From positions 1,821,501 to 1,885,500 of the forward strand of contig NZ_JBBYXJ010000001.1 in NCBI RefSeq assembly GCF_039655775.1: a stretch of 64,000 nt of DNA, in the 5' to 3' direction. The position numbers were made by a program, and so were the translations under genes. The stretch comes from Iodidimonas sp. SYSU 1G8 (lineage in GTDB: Bacteria > Pseudomonadota > Alphaproteobacteria > SMXS01). This document shows, piece by piece, positions 34,933 through 42,711 of the stretch. How positions within the stretch are numbered: the stretch's first letter is position 1; every line of letters starts with the position of its first letter. The notes under the pieces are model-generated. The model was not told where the DNA came from. It did not search any database and saw only the letters and a list, made by a program, of their open reading frames with translations.

Positions 34933-36183
34933 ATGACGGAAACAGCGTTGGGCCGCTTTTTCCGTTCATGCGACCGGGCGTATTTGAGGACGAGAGGCCA
35001 ACAAGTTGTCCGACCCGTTTATTCGCGGAGGCGAAACTTGTTGTGGAATTGGGCCGAATCCGGCGCCGTAACCGGTGCCATGGATGTTACGACACTGGGA
35101 GTCCTTGCCGGCACCCTGGTGGCGACAGCAACCGCGCTCTGGGCGAGACCGCTCGGCGTGCGCCTTGGCGTGATCGACAAGCCGGATGGCGGGCGCAAGC
35201 TGCACGCCAATCCGACCCCGCTCGTGGGCGGCGTCGGGCTTTATCTGGCGCTGCTCGCCGGGCTCGCCCTGACCATGGCCGCCTTTGGCGAGGTGAGCCC
35301 CGCCGCTGGCGGCGTCTTCGTCGTGGCGACCGTCTTCTTCCTGCTCGGCTTCATGGATGACCGCCAGCACATCAATCCCTGGGCGCGCCTCGCCGTCGGG
35401 ATCATGGGCGCGGCCTTCGCGGCGTCCTGGGTGCCCGAGCTGCGCGTTCATCATCTGTGGTTTCCCGATCTCGGCTTCACCCTGCCGCTCAGCTTCGCCG
35501 CCGTCCCCTTCACCGTCTTCTGCCTGCTGTGCCTGAAGCACGGCTCCAACCTGTCGGACGGGCTGAACGGCCTGTTCCTCGGCATGTGCGCCATCTGGCT
35601 GGTGCTGCTGGCGCCGTTCCTGACGCCGCGAACCGCCGTCATGCTGCTGCCGGTCGCCGGCGCGCTCGCCGTGCTCCTCTTCGCCAATCTAAAGGGCCGC
35701 CTCTTCACCGGCGATTCCGGCGCCTACATGATGTCGTCCCTGGTCGGCTTCGCCGCCATTGAGGCCTACAACCAGCATCAGGGCGGCATGCCCGCGCTCT
35801 ATCTCGCCGCCTGCTTCCTCATTCCCGTGCTCGATATGGGCCGGGTCATGGCCGTTCGGATCGCCCGCGGCACCGGCGCCTTCACCCCCGGCCGCGATCA
35901 TCTTCACCACTACCTGAAGGACTGGACCGGCGGCTCGAACCGCGCCGTGGCCGTCTATCTCTCGCTGTGCGCCCTGCCCGCCCTGCACATCTATCTCGGC
36001 GCGCCGCTGGTCGTCGTCATGGCGCTGCAGATGCTGGCCTATCTGGCCGTGCTCGGCGGCAATCGCGGCCGCGTGCCGGTGGCGAAGGCGCCGCGCATCG
36101 AGCCCGTGCGCATCGAGAAGCAGCCCTCCTATTCCGGCGGCAGCTTCAAGCACGCGCCAAAGCCCTACCAGAACCGGGAATAG
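34933..36183 (+). CDS. WecA/MraY-family polyprenyl-phosphate sugar-1-phosphate transferase
   Basis: A 416-residue multi-spanning enzyme that starts glycan assembly by loading a sugar-1-phosphate onto undecaprenyl phosphate. About ten membrane segments carry the family motifs: FMDDRQHINPWARL (Mg-binding DD), NLSDGLNGL, FTGDSGAYMM and PGRDHLHHYL. The first 49 residues are a non-membrane extension. ATG 34933 has an excellent GGAGG site; an internal ATG at 35080 would give a conventional N-terminus but lacks one. The hydrophilic C-terminal tail (last 55 codons) is duplicated downstream at 37637-37801. Sugar specificity is unknown. Confidence 0.9.
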   Translation: MTETALGRFFRSCDRAYLRTRGQQVVRPVYSRRRNLLWNWAESGAVTGAMDVTTLGVLAGTLVATATALWARPLGVRLGVIDKPDGGRKLHANPTPLVGGVGLYLALLAGLALTMAAFGEVSPAAGGVFVVATVFFLLGFMDDRQHINPWARLAVGIMGAAFAASWVPELRVHHLWFPDLGFTLPLSFAAVPFTVFCLLCLKHGSNLSDGLNGLFLGMCAIWLVLLAPFLTPRTAVMLLPVAGALAVLLFANLKGRLFTGDSGAYMMSSLVGFAAIEAYNQHQGGMPALYLAACFLIPVLDMGRVMAVRIARGTGAFTPGRDHLHHYLKDWTGGSNRAVAVYLSLCALPALHIYLGAPLVVVMALQMLAYLAVLGGNRGRVPVAKAPRIEPVRIEKQPSYSGGSFKHAPKPYQNRE

Positions 36184-36274
36184 TTTTTCGCGACGGCCGG
36201 CCCCAGGGGACCGGCCTATCTTCCTTGGGGAACGAAAAAGGGAGGCGGACCCATCCGCCTCCCTTTCCGATTCC
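36006..36274 (+). repeat. Direct repeat, copy A (3' end of wecA-like gene plus terminator)
   Basis: This 269-base segment covers the last 59 codons of the WecA-like gene and its downstream hairpin. It matches 37624-37893 at roughly 90 percent, with a single one-base indel in the non-coding part. The two copies bracket the acyltransferase gene. The non-coding part is better conserved between copies than the coding part. Confidence 0.93.
36240..36263 (+). terminator. Terminator hairpin after the WecA-like gene
   Basis: GGGAGGCGGA (36240-36249), loop CCCA, TCCGCCTCCC (36254-36263) is a perfect ten-base-pair stem, flanked by AAAAA upstream and TTT downstream, so it could work in both directions. 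It lies inside repeat copy A. Confidence 0.75.
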
Positions 36275-36369
36275 GGACGGGGTGAACCGCCTCCAGAGAG
36301 ATGTTGCTTTACCATCTTTCCAGCCGGTATTGTCGTCGCTGGCCCCAACCGAGAAGCACTGTCTTTTCA

Positions 36370-36412
36370 GGGGACGACGTTTATCGGCGCCTCAGGCGGG
36401 GTCGCCCCTTTT
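36370..36412 (+). terminator. Second terminator-like hairpin before the acyltransferase
   Basis: GGGG-A-CGAC (36370-36378) pairs with GTCGCCCC (36401-36408), with one bulge, followed by TTTTATTA. It lies between repeat copy A and the acyltransferase gene, so that gene probably needs its own promoter, or this is a relic of the sequence that brought it in. Confidence 0.45.
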
Positions 36413-36440
36413 ATTAATGATCAAAGAAATGATCAGATAA

Positions 36441-37616
36441 TTGACCGTAACTCATATCGGCAAGCTGGTTCCCCTTGAGGGGTACAGGGGGATCGCGTCC
36501 CTTATCGTACTGCTTCATCATTATTTTCTGGCGTTCTCACCCATGACGACCGGCTATCTGGAAGGGCTTCGGACACCCGGGAGCCTGTCTGGCGCCTATT
36601 ATTTCTTCATGTTCAACGGGAATGCTGCCGTATCGTTCTTTTTCGTGCTTTCAGGCTTCGTCTTGTGCTGGTCCTATTTCAACGATGGCGACCAGCACCG
36701 GTTGGTGAAGTCGTTCGTCAAAAGATTTCCGCGCCTGGTCTTCATCGTGACGGTCACCACGGTGCTGAGTTATTTTCTGTTCCATTTCGGACTCTATCAT
36801 TTCGCGGATGCCGGTCTGCGAAGCGGTAGTCCCTGGCTGGCGTCATTTGGGGGCGCGGGCTGGACACCCGGTTTCGAACCCGGTTTCCCGGCAGCCTTCG
36901 CGCAGGGCGTCACCACCTTCTTCACCGGTCTGTCCAGCTACAATGCCAATCTGTGGACCATGAAGCCCGAGTTCTTCGGCAGCATGATCGTCTATATGCT
37001 GGCCGGATTCATTTCCATCGTCCTCGGGCGCAGATATCTCCTTTATTCCTTCGTGGTCCTGTCCATATCGTCGCTGGGATACAATCCGCTCATATTCCCC
37101 TTCGTCCTGGGCGTGTTCCTGTCCGTCCGCGTGGCACAGGGTGTAAGGCCGCTGCCGCTCCCGGTCTGCCTGATCCTGATCGTGTTCGGGCTTTACCTGC
37201 TGGGGTATGTGATTCCCGAAGAGCACTATGCGTGGGCGTCTCCGGTGCCTGGGTCCGTCGCCGGAACCTTCAGGACGGCCCTTCATGCCCTCGGGTCAGG
37301 CCTGATCATCTATGCGACCCTGTCCAATGAACGCCTGTTCCGATCCATGACCGGCCGGGTTTTCGTCATGCTCGGAAAGATCAGCTTTCCCTTGTATCTG
37401 GTGCACACGCTCGTCATCTGCTCGCTGTCCAGCGCCACCTATGTCGCCCTGTCCGACGAGGGATGGACCGCGCCCGCCGTGCTGATACTCGTATTCGTCG
37501 TTACGTTGGCGGCCTCGGTCGCCGCATCCTGGCCGCTATCCCGACTGGATGATTGGTGGGTCGCTAAGGTCAACAAGGCTTCGCGCAAGCTCCTGACCCG
37601 GCCCGAAGCGGCATAG
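36441..37616 (+). CDS. Acyltransferase 3 (OafA/YrhL-type) membrane protein
   Basis: A 391-residue integral membrane acyltransferase that O-acetylates or otherwise acylates surface sugars. The N-terminus carries LEGYRGIASLIVLLHHYF, with the family's R-G-x-A and H-H residues. Ten or so hydrophobic segments follow, and near the C-terminus comes LGKISFPLYLVHTLVICSL. The only possible upstream start is TTG 36441, directly after an in-frame stop and with a weak ribosome site, so the start is uncertain. The gene lies between two 270-base direct repeats and looks less GC-rich than its neighbours, suggesting acquisition as a cassette. Confidence 0.85.
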   Translation: MTVTHIGKLVPLEGYRGIASLIVLLHHYFLAFSPMTTGYLEGLRTPGSLSGAYYFFMFNGNAAVSFFFVLSGFVLCWSYFNDGDQHRLVKSFVKRFPRLVFIVTVTTVLSYFLFHFGLYHFADAGLRSGSPWLASFGGAGWTPGFEPGFPAAFAQGVTTFFTGLSSYNANLWTMKPEFFGSMIVYMLAGFISIVLGRRYLLYSFVVLSISSLGYNPLIFPFVLGVFLSVRVAQGVRPLPLPVCLILIVFGLYLLGYVIPEEHYAWASPVPGSVAGTFRTALHALGSGLIIYATLSNERLFRSMTGRVFVMLGKISFPLYLVHTLVICSLSSATYVALSDEGWTAPAVLILVFVVTLAASVAASWPLSRLDDWWVAKVNKASRKLLTRPEAA

Positions 37617-37636
37617 AGGCATTGCTGGTCGTCGTC

Positions 37637-37801
37637 ATGACACCGCAGATGCTGGCCTATCTGGCCGTGCTCGGCGGCAACAGGAGCCGCGTGCCGGCGG
37701 CGAGGGCGCCGCGCGCCGAGCCCGTGCGGATCCAAAAGCAGCCCACCTACTCCGGCGGCAGCTTCAAGCACGCGCCCAAACCCCACCAGAACCGGGAATA
37801 G
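37637..37801 (+). pseudogene. 3'-terminal fragment of a second wecA-like gene
   Basis: In frame, 37637-37801 encodes the C-terminal tail of a WecA-like protein (MLAYLAVLGGNRSR through SFKHAPKPHQNRE). It corresponds to the last 55 codons of the gene at 34933-36183 with about a dozen changes and no frameshift. There is no upstream body, so it cannot be functional. It could be a relic of a tandem duplication, or of recombination with a related locus that delivered the acyltransferase. Confidence 0.88.
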
Positions 37802-37858
37802 TTTTTCGCGACGGCCGGCTCGCAGGGGACCGGCCTATCTTCCTTGGGGAACGAAAAA

Positions 37859-37882
37859 GGGAGGCGGAACCATCCGCCTCCC
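37859..37882 (+). terminator. Copied terminator hairpin (repeat copy B)
   Basis: GGGAGGCGGA (37859-37868), loop ACCA, TCCGCCTCCC (37873-37882): the same ten-base-pair stem as at 36240-36263, with one loop change. It would terminate transcription after the acyltransferase gene. Confidence 0.75.
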
Positions 37883-38012
37883 TTTCCGATTCCAGACCGT
37901 TGTCCAGCCCGTCAGGCCAGCGCTTTGCTCAACAGACCGTCCCGAATAACGGCGATAGTTTGCTAAACTCTCCCGCTCGCATTCTCACCCGATCCTACAA
38001 GGACGGGCATCG

Positions 38013-38303
38013 ATGGCGAGGTTGGCTCCGCTGGTGGTGGCGCCCGGATTGCCGCATCGCCTGACGCAGCGCAACAACCGGCGCGCCCGGGTGTTCTTCG
38101 GTAATGACGTTTCCCGCTTCTACCTTGACCTCGTTAGCGCAGCGGCGAAGTCAGCGGAGGGCGGTCGGGCCAATTGCCCTCATACCGACCATGCCCACTT
38201 GATCGCGCCATCCTCGCACCCGGATAGCCTGTTTAGTAAAGTTTCGCCAAAGCCCCCATTTAATTCCATACATATGGAATTTATGAGAAAATCTATCCGA
38301 TGA
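38013..38303 (+). pseudogene. Degraded REP-associated Y1 transposase (RAYT/IS200-like), remnant 1
   Basis: The 96-codon frame begins like an intact REP-associated tyrosine transposase (MARLAPLVVAPGLPHRLTQR, then FFGND and RFYLDLVSAAAKSA). A garbled stretch follows and then the HUH-like block DHAHLIAPSSHPDSL. The normally continuous segment between them (A-x-W-A-Y-C-L-M-P-N) is lost or scrambled, and the catalytic tyrosine region is missing: full-length relatives are roughly 200 residues or more. From about 38,250 the sequence turns AT-rich and unrelated. It is a dead relic marking past mobile DNA. Confidence 0.75.
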
Positions 38304-38412
38304 TATCTAATCTATATCTCACACCTTCTCACCTAATCGTCATGTTGACTCTTATATGAAAAGGGTTCATGAATTATTTATCTGATGGGGCGATAGATTT
38401 TAGGGGTCTATA

Positions 38413-39432
38413 ATGTATATATCCGGGAGACGGTTAGCCATTAGCATCGTGATATTATGTGGGGCCTCAGGCTGTAGTACAATTGAGGGGCCATCTCCGA
38501 CTGTCAATAGGTTCGGCCCTGTAGCGCCTGAAGGGATGTCAGAGGATCCGATCACTCACGGTCCTCTCTATAAGCAATTTGTTGCCGCACACACGGCCTC
38601 TCTTAATAATACTGATAAATATAAAGATGATCTACTGGCTAGACAAATGCTCCTTGCCGGATCTCATGTTGTTTCTGAAAACTGCGACATATATTTTTCA
38701 TCTAATGGCAGAATTGAGCGTCGCCTCTTGTTCTATAGAGATATCACCTCTGGATCTGCAGCCGTAGCTATAACAAGCGCGGCACTAGCCGGAGCGTCTG
38801 CGACTGCCACTAGTGGCATTGCATTGGCTTTTACAACACTATTGGGCGCGAATGATACATACCGAAAGCAACTGACATTTGGCGCCGAGTTCTCCAGCTC
38901 CGCTCAAACAATGGTACAAACGCAAATTTTTACGCTGCGTACTGCTATGATGAGTGATACGGAAGAAAAATATACATACGCACAGGCAATTGAGAATCTG
39001 CGATTAATTCAGAACGTATGTCGGCCAGCGGTTATCCAAGCGAACATGGCCGCCGCTATCGCGACTAAGAGGTTTGATCCAATAAAGATCGAAGCGCCGG
39101 CTACCAAGATCGGTGGTGATGACAGTGACACTCCCACGCCAAACACTGGAAGCCCCCCACCCGCCCAAGCCGTCAAGCCAGACTCGCAGACTTCGAGTGG
39201 ATCGAGCACCGTACCAACAACTGAGGAAAAAAATAACGCAAAATCTCTAATAGAAGATTTAAAAGAGATTAAGCCTTACAAAAATACCACATTAGATAAA
39301 AATATTGACAAAACAATTTTTTCTTTACAAGAAATGGCATCAGGAAAGTCTTCTGGAGAAAAACCGGATAATCCTGCAATATCTTCTCCGAAACAGGCAA
39401 GCAGATACATACTAGTTCCGTCTCGAGATTAG
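38413..39432 (+). CDS. AT-rich orphan gene encoding a putative lipoprotein
   Basis: A 339-residue protein I do not recognise. The N-terminus is a lipoprotein signal (LAISIVILCGASGC, lipid cysteine at residue 21). Then come a domain with cysteine in ENCDIYFSSNGRIERRLLFYRD, a small-residue hydrophobic stretch (residues about 116-147, alanine/threonine/glycine-rich), and an amphipathic region ending YAQAIENLRLIQNVCRPAVIQ. A proline/serine/threonine linker and a lysine-rich tail finish it. Base composition and codon use (many ATA, AAA, TTA, AAT) are unlike every neighbour. It lies between two decayed transposases. Coding status is supported by the long frame, the signal peptide and the sharp composition change. 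Function unknown. Confidence 0.72.
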   Translation: MYISGRRLAISIVILCGASGCSTIEGPSPTVNRFGPVAPEGMSEDPITHGPLYKQFVAAHTASLNNTDKYKDDLLARQMLLAGSHVVSENCDIYFSSNGRIERRLLFYRDITSGSAAVAITSAALAGASATATSGIALAFTTLLGANDTYRKQLTFGAEFSSSAQTMVQTQIFTLRTAMMSDTEEKYTYAQAIENLRLIQNVCRPAVIQANMAAAIATKRFDPIKIEAPATKIGGDDSDTPTPNTGSPPPAQAVKPDSQTSSGSSTVPTTEEKNNAKSLIEDLKEIKPYKNTTLDKNIDKTIFSLQEMASGKSSGEKPDNPAISSPKQASRYILVPSRD

Positions 39433-39547
39433 AGGCTTTTTACTCTATCAATTTTATGAAATTCCAACGACGTGACGGATTGGAGGCACGGCTATCCCAC
39501 GGATTTCAATGACAGCTTACGAAATCCTGTTTGCAGGGATACCATCC

Positions 39548-39663
39548 GTGGCGAGAGAGGGCGACGTTGGTCTTGGGCGGGATGCTGTAATACGTACCGC
39601 CGCGCGGCAACCTTCGCAAGCCGATGTTCTTCGGCAACGACGACCACCGCTTCTACCCGCCGC
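39548..39663 (+). pseudogene. REP-associated Y1 transposase remnant 2
   Basis: Translated in the frame of 39570, this gives VLGGML-stop-YVPPRGN then LRKPMFFGNDDHRFYP. That aligns with the N-terminus of RAYT transposases (V-L-P-G-M-P-H-H-V-T-Q-R-G-N, then F-F-G-N-D-D). There is an in-frame stop at 39588-39590 and a frame change near 39560, and the sequence ends abruptly two bases before the glycosyltransferase stop codon at 39665. It is a decayed fragment distinct from remnant 1. Confidence 0.7.
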
Positions 39664-39664
39664 C

Positions 39665-40891
39665 TCAACCCGGCACCTTCCGCAATAAGTCATCCCAGCG
39701 GCCGATCGAGGTCCGCCGCGTGTAGTGGGCGACCAGCATCGCCCGCGCATTCTCGCCCATCTCCCGGCACCGCTCGGGCGCGGCGGCGAGCGTGGTGATG
39801 GCCTGCGCCAGTCCCGCATCATCCCCCGGCGCGACCACCGCGCCGCACTCATGATGCCGCACCAGGCGCGCGATCTCGCCATCCGGATCGGTCACGGACA
39901 GAACCGGTCGGCCGGCGGCGGCGATGCCATAGAACTTGCTGGGCACGATCAGCCCCTCCAGCTCCGGCCGCAGCGAGAGCCAGTGCACGTCGGGCACCGC
40001 CAGCGACTGGGCCAGCATGGACTTGGGCTGGTACGGCCGGAACAGGAAATTGTCGAGCCCTTCGGCGGCGACCCGCCCCGCCAGGCCGTCGCTATGGTGC
40101 CCGCCGCCGATGAACAGGAATTTGATCCTGGGATCGCCCTTCAGCAGCCGGGCCGCGCCCAGCAGGGTTTCCACCTCGTGCGCCCGTCCCAGATTACCGG
40201 AATAGCCGACAACGAACATGTCGTCGTCCAGGCCCCATTCGCGGCGCAGCACGCACTGCGCCCGCGCGACCGGGGCGATCACCTCGTCGTCGCTCCAGTT
40301 CGGGATGACGACGATCCCCGCCGCCGCGACGCCCTCGCCGGCCAGCCGCTCGGCCATCCGGTGCCCGATGGCCACATTGGCGCGGGCGCCGCGCAGCGAC
40401 ACGTTCCGGACGCCGCGCAGGCCCTTGCCCAGCGGGCCGCGCAGCGCGCCGATGCCCAGTTCGGCGGCCACCTCGGGATAGAGGTCCTGCAGCCAGTTGA
40501 CATGACGGGCGCCCCGCAACCGGGCCGCCAGGGACACAATCACGGAGATCAGCGGCGGATCGGTCTTCGCCACGACGATGTCGCCCCGGCGCAAGGTCCG
40601 CAGCAGCGCCCAGAAGGCCGAGGGATAGAAGGACAGATAGTCCATGGCCCTGCCCGCCAGCCCCTTGCGCCCGAAGCGCGTCGCCCACACCCGCCGGATG
40701 TCGACGCCCTCGACGGTCTCGCGCCGGTCCAGCTCGACCGCCGTATCGTCATAGACCGCGCGGCTGGTCACCACCGCCACGTCCCATCCGTCCCGCGCCA
40801 GGGCGAATGTCAGATCGGCGAGGATCTGCGCCGTCGCCGAATGGTCGGGATGGAAGAAGCGGTTCACGAACACGACGCGCGGCGTGGTCAT
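39665..40891 (-). CDS. Glycosyltransferase family 4 (WcaI-like)
   Basis: A 408-residue GT-B enzyme, last gene of the long polysaccharide operon. The N-terminal domain has VVFVNRFFHPDHSATAQILADLTFALA and NWLQDLYPEVAAELG, as in WcaI-type fucosyltransferase relatives. The C-terminal donor domain has VGYSGNLGRAHEVETLL, FLFIGGGHHSDGL and the E-x7-E-like ELEGLIVPSKFYGIAAAGRP. ATG 40891 follows GGAGG; the longer frame is arginine/glycine-rich noise. It overlaps the upstream acetyltransferase stop (ATGA). A GDP-fucose donor is plausible because gmd and fcl head the operon. Confidence 0.9.
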   Translation of the reverse strand: MTTPRVVFVNRFFHPDHSATAQILADLTFALARDGWDVAVVTSRAVYDDTAVELDRRETVEGVDIRRVWATRFGRKGLAGRAMDYLSFYPSAFWALLRTLRRGDIVVAKTDPPLISVIVSLAARLRGARHVNWLQDLYPEVAAELGIGALRGPLGKGLRGVRNVSLRGARANVAIGHRMAERLAGEGVAAAGIVVIPNWSDDEVIAPVARAQCVLRREWGLDDDMFVVGYSGNLGRAHEVETLLGAARLLKGDPRIKFLFIGGGHHSDGLAGRVAAEGLDNFLFRPYQPKSMLAQSLAVPDVHWLSLRPELEGLIVPSKFYGIAAAGRPVLSVTDPDGEIARLVRHHECGAVVAPGDDAGLAQAITTLAAAPERCREMGENARAMLVAHYTRRTSIGRWDDLLRKVPG

Positions 40892-41439
40892 CTTGCCGCC
40901 TCCTTCCAGTGACGCTGGCGCAGCGGAACGGCCGGGTTGCCGCCGACCACGGTCCAGGCCGCGACGTCCCGATTGGCGACGGCCCGCGCGCCGACGACCG
41001 CGCCTTCCTCGACCGTCACGCCCGGTCCGACGAATGCCTCCGCCGCCACCCACGCATTTGCGCCGATCCGGATCGGCGCTGTGACCAGCGGAAAGCCGGG
41101 ATCGTTGTAGTCATGGCTGGCCGAGCACAAATACGCGCGCTGGCTGACCACGGCGCCCTCGCCCAGCTCGATGCTTGCGACGCTGTAGCAGTCCACCCCG
41201 TCCCCCATCACGCTGCGGGCGCCCATGACCAGATTCCACGGCGCCCAGACGATCACCCCGCGATAGGGCATGGCGCCCTCGCCGATACGGGCGCCGAAAC
41301 ACCGTAGGAGAAAGCGCCGCCAGCCATGGAACGGGCGCGGCGACGGCCGGTAGAACAGGCAGTACACCGTGCCCCATAGCACGCGCCCCACTTTGTTGCG
41401 AAATCCCGGCGCCGGCTGGACCGTGAGCGGCCTCCGCAT
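40888..41439 (-). CDS. Left-handed beta-helix acetyltransferase (WcaF-like)
   Basis: A 183-residue cytoplasmic acyltransferase of the hexapeptide-repeat family, resembling colanic-acid WcaF. N-terminal WGTVYCLFYRPSPRPFHGWRRFLLRCFGARIG is followed by imperfect hexapeptides (for example IELGEGAVVSQRAYLCSASHDYND, with the catalytic-type histidine, and GVTVEEGAVVGARAV). It ends in the VVGGNPAV block. It probably acetylates a sugar on the lipid-linked repeat unit. Start and stop overlap both neighbours. Confidence 0.9.
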   Translation of the reverse strand: MRRPLTVQPAPGFRNKVGRVLWGTVYCLFYRPSPRPFHGWRRFLLRCFGARIGEGAMPYRGVIVWAPWNLVMGARSVMGDGVDCYSVASIELGEGAVVSQRAYLCSASHDYNDPGFPLVTAPIRIGANAWVAAEAFVGPGVTVEEGAVVGARAVANRDVAAWTVVGGNPAVPLRQRHWKEAAR

Positions 41440-42128
41440 CAGGACACGGGTCCCTCGGTGCGCTGGAAATAGCCGTCGCCCGGGTCCATGGACCGGATGG
41501 CGGTGGCGGGTACCCCTGACATCAGCTGATACTCCGCATTGGGCGCGCCGCGGAACACCGAACCGGCGGCGAGCACCGTGCCATTGGGCATGCGCGCGCC
41601 CTTGAGCACGATGCAGCCGCTGCCGAGCATGCAGTAATCGCCGATCGTCACCGGCCGCGAACTTTGCCGGTTGGCCTGGATGTCGATGGAATGGGTCAGG
41701 ATCTGCGACCGGAAACCGGCGATGGTGGTGAACGCGCCGATGGAGATCCGGTCGGTGCAGTCGAGGATATGGCGCGACGTCAGCGAGCTTTCCGGGCCGA
41801 TCACCAGCGCCGAATCCCGGTCCGTGTTGTGGGTGAAATGGCGCGTGTTGCCCGTCGGCATGCCGAAGATCCAGTTGAACGTGCCGATCTTCGAGCCGGC
41901 GGCGATCTCCAGCCGGTCCATGTTGCGGATCAGCGTGAAGTGACCGATCCGGCTGCGCTCGCCCATGGCGCACGCCCCGACGCTGACCAGCGCGATGCCG
42001 ATCCGCGCGCTGGGATGCAGCCGGTAGCCCAGCAGCCGCGTGTAGAGCACCCGCCTGAGCCCCCAGGGCAACACGGGCGCGGTCACGAACAGGCCCAGTT
42101 CCACCAGCCGTTTCGCAAGCCGCTTCAT
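41439..42128 (-). CDS. Hexapeptide-repeat acyltransferase
   Basis: A 229-residue left-handed beta-helix protein. Hexapeptide-like turns include ARIGIALVSVGACAMGERSRIGHFTLIR, VTIGDYCMLGSGCIVLKGARMPNGTVLAAGSV and the terminal MSGVPATAIRSM. The N-terminus has a hydrophobic start (LGLFVTAPVLPWGLRRVLY) that may touch the membrane. It is the second of three consecutive acyltransferase genes. The stop overlaps the next ATG by one base (TGATG). Acyl donor and acceptor are unknown. Confidence 0.85.
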   Translation of the reverse strand: MKRLAKRLVELGLFVTAPVLPWGLRRVLYTRLLGYRLHPSARIGIALVSVGACAMGERSRIGHFTLIRNMDRLEIAAGSKIGTFNWIFGMPTGNTRHFTHNTDRDSALVIGPESSLTSRHILDCTDRISIGAFTTIAGFRSQILTHSIDIQANRQSSRPVTIGDYCMLGSGCIVLKGARMPNGTVLAAGSVFRGAPNAEYQLMSGVPATAIRSMDPGDGYFQRTEGPVS

Positions 42129-42129
42129 G

Positions 42130-42711
42130 TCAGCCTGCCTTCCTGTCGCGCGAGGCCTCGATGAATTTCTTCACCTTGGCCGGCGCGCCGACGATCAGGG
42201 CGTTCGGCGGGAAGACGCCGTGCACCACCGCATTGGCGCCGACGATGGAATTCGGCCCGATCACCGTGCCCGGCCCGATGAAGACGCCGCGCCCGATCCA
42301 GACGTTGTCGCCGATCTCCACCGGGGCGGACGTGAAGCCTTGCCCGCGCACGCCGCTGCCCGGCTCGAACCGGTGCGCCTGGTCGCGGATCGAGACGTAC
42401 TCGGCGATCGAGGTGTTGCTGCCGATGCTGATCCGCTCCACCGCGACCAGCACGCAGCCCAGATTGATGTTCACGTCATCGCCGATCACGATGTCGGACG
42501 TATGCGAGGTCGCCAGATAGACGTGGTCGCCCAGCCGGCAGCGCTTGCCCAGGGTGATCCGTACCGGCAGGTGCAGGCGGCGGATCTTGCCATAGATCGT
42601 CGTCGACCATGGCACGGGCCTGTGCCAGAGAAACAGGGTCAGGGTGTAGTAGAGCCAGCGCAGCTTGTAGCCGGCGATATCCAGAACCCGGGAGACGACC
42701 CGGACGATCAT
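42130..42711 (-). CDS. Hexapeptide-repeat O-acetyltransferase
   Basis: A 193-residue left-handed beta-helix acyltransferase. Repeats include ITLGKRCRLGDHVYLATSHTSDIVIGDDVNIN, then VEIGDNVWIGRGVFIGPGTVIGPNSIVGANAVV, and the family ending IVGAPAKVKKF. The N-terminus (LRWLYYTLTLFLWHR) is hydrophobic. It is the first of three tandem acyltransferases in this operon; its ATG overlaps the stop of the upstream glycosyltransferase (ATGA). Confidence 0.87.
   Translation of the reverse strand: MIVRVVSRVLDIAGYKLRWLYYTLTLFLWHRPVPWSTTIYGKIRRLHLPVRITLGKRCRLGDHVYLATSHTSDIVIGDDVNINLGCVLVAVERISIGSNTSIAEYVSIRDQAHRFEPGSGVRGQGFTSAPVEIGDNVWIGRGVFIGPGTVIGPNSIVGANAVVHGVFPPNALIVGAPAKVKKFIEASRDRKAG

Larger units (their letters stand above)
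37624..37893 (+). repeat. Direct repeat, copy B
   Basis: Second copy of the segment at 36006-36274, in the same orientation, 1.62 kb downstream, about 90 percent identical. It begins eight bases after the acyltransferase stop codon and ends just past the copied terminator hairpin. Recombination between the copies would delete the acyltransferase while leaving an intact WecA-like gene. Confidence 0.93.

Noticed and set aside
36441-37616. Acyltransferase as a composite transposon flanked by insertion sequences
   Set aside because: The flanking repeats are copies of the wecA-like 3' end and its terminator, with no transposase or terminal inverted repeats; homologous recombination explains them better.
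38013-38303. Functional small protein at 38013-38303
   Set aside because: The frame starts like a Y1 transposase but its middle is scrambled, the catalytic tyrosine region is missing, and the end is unrelated AT-rich sequence.
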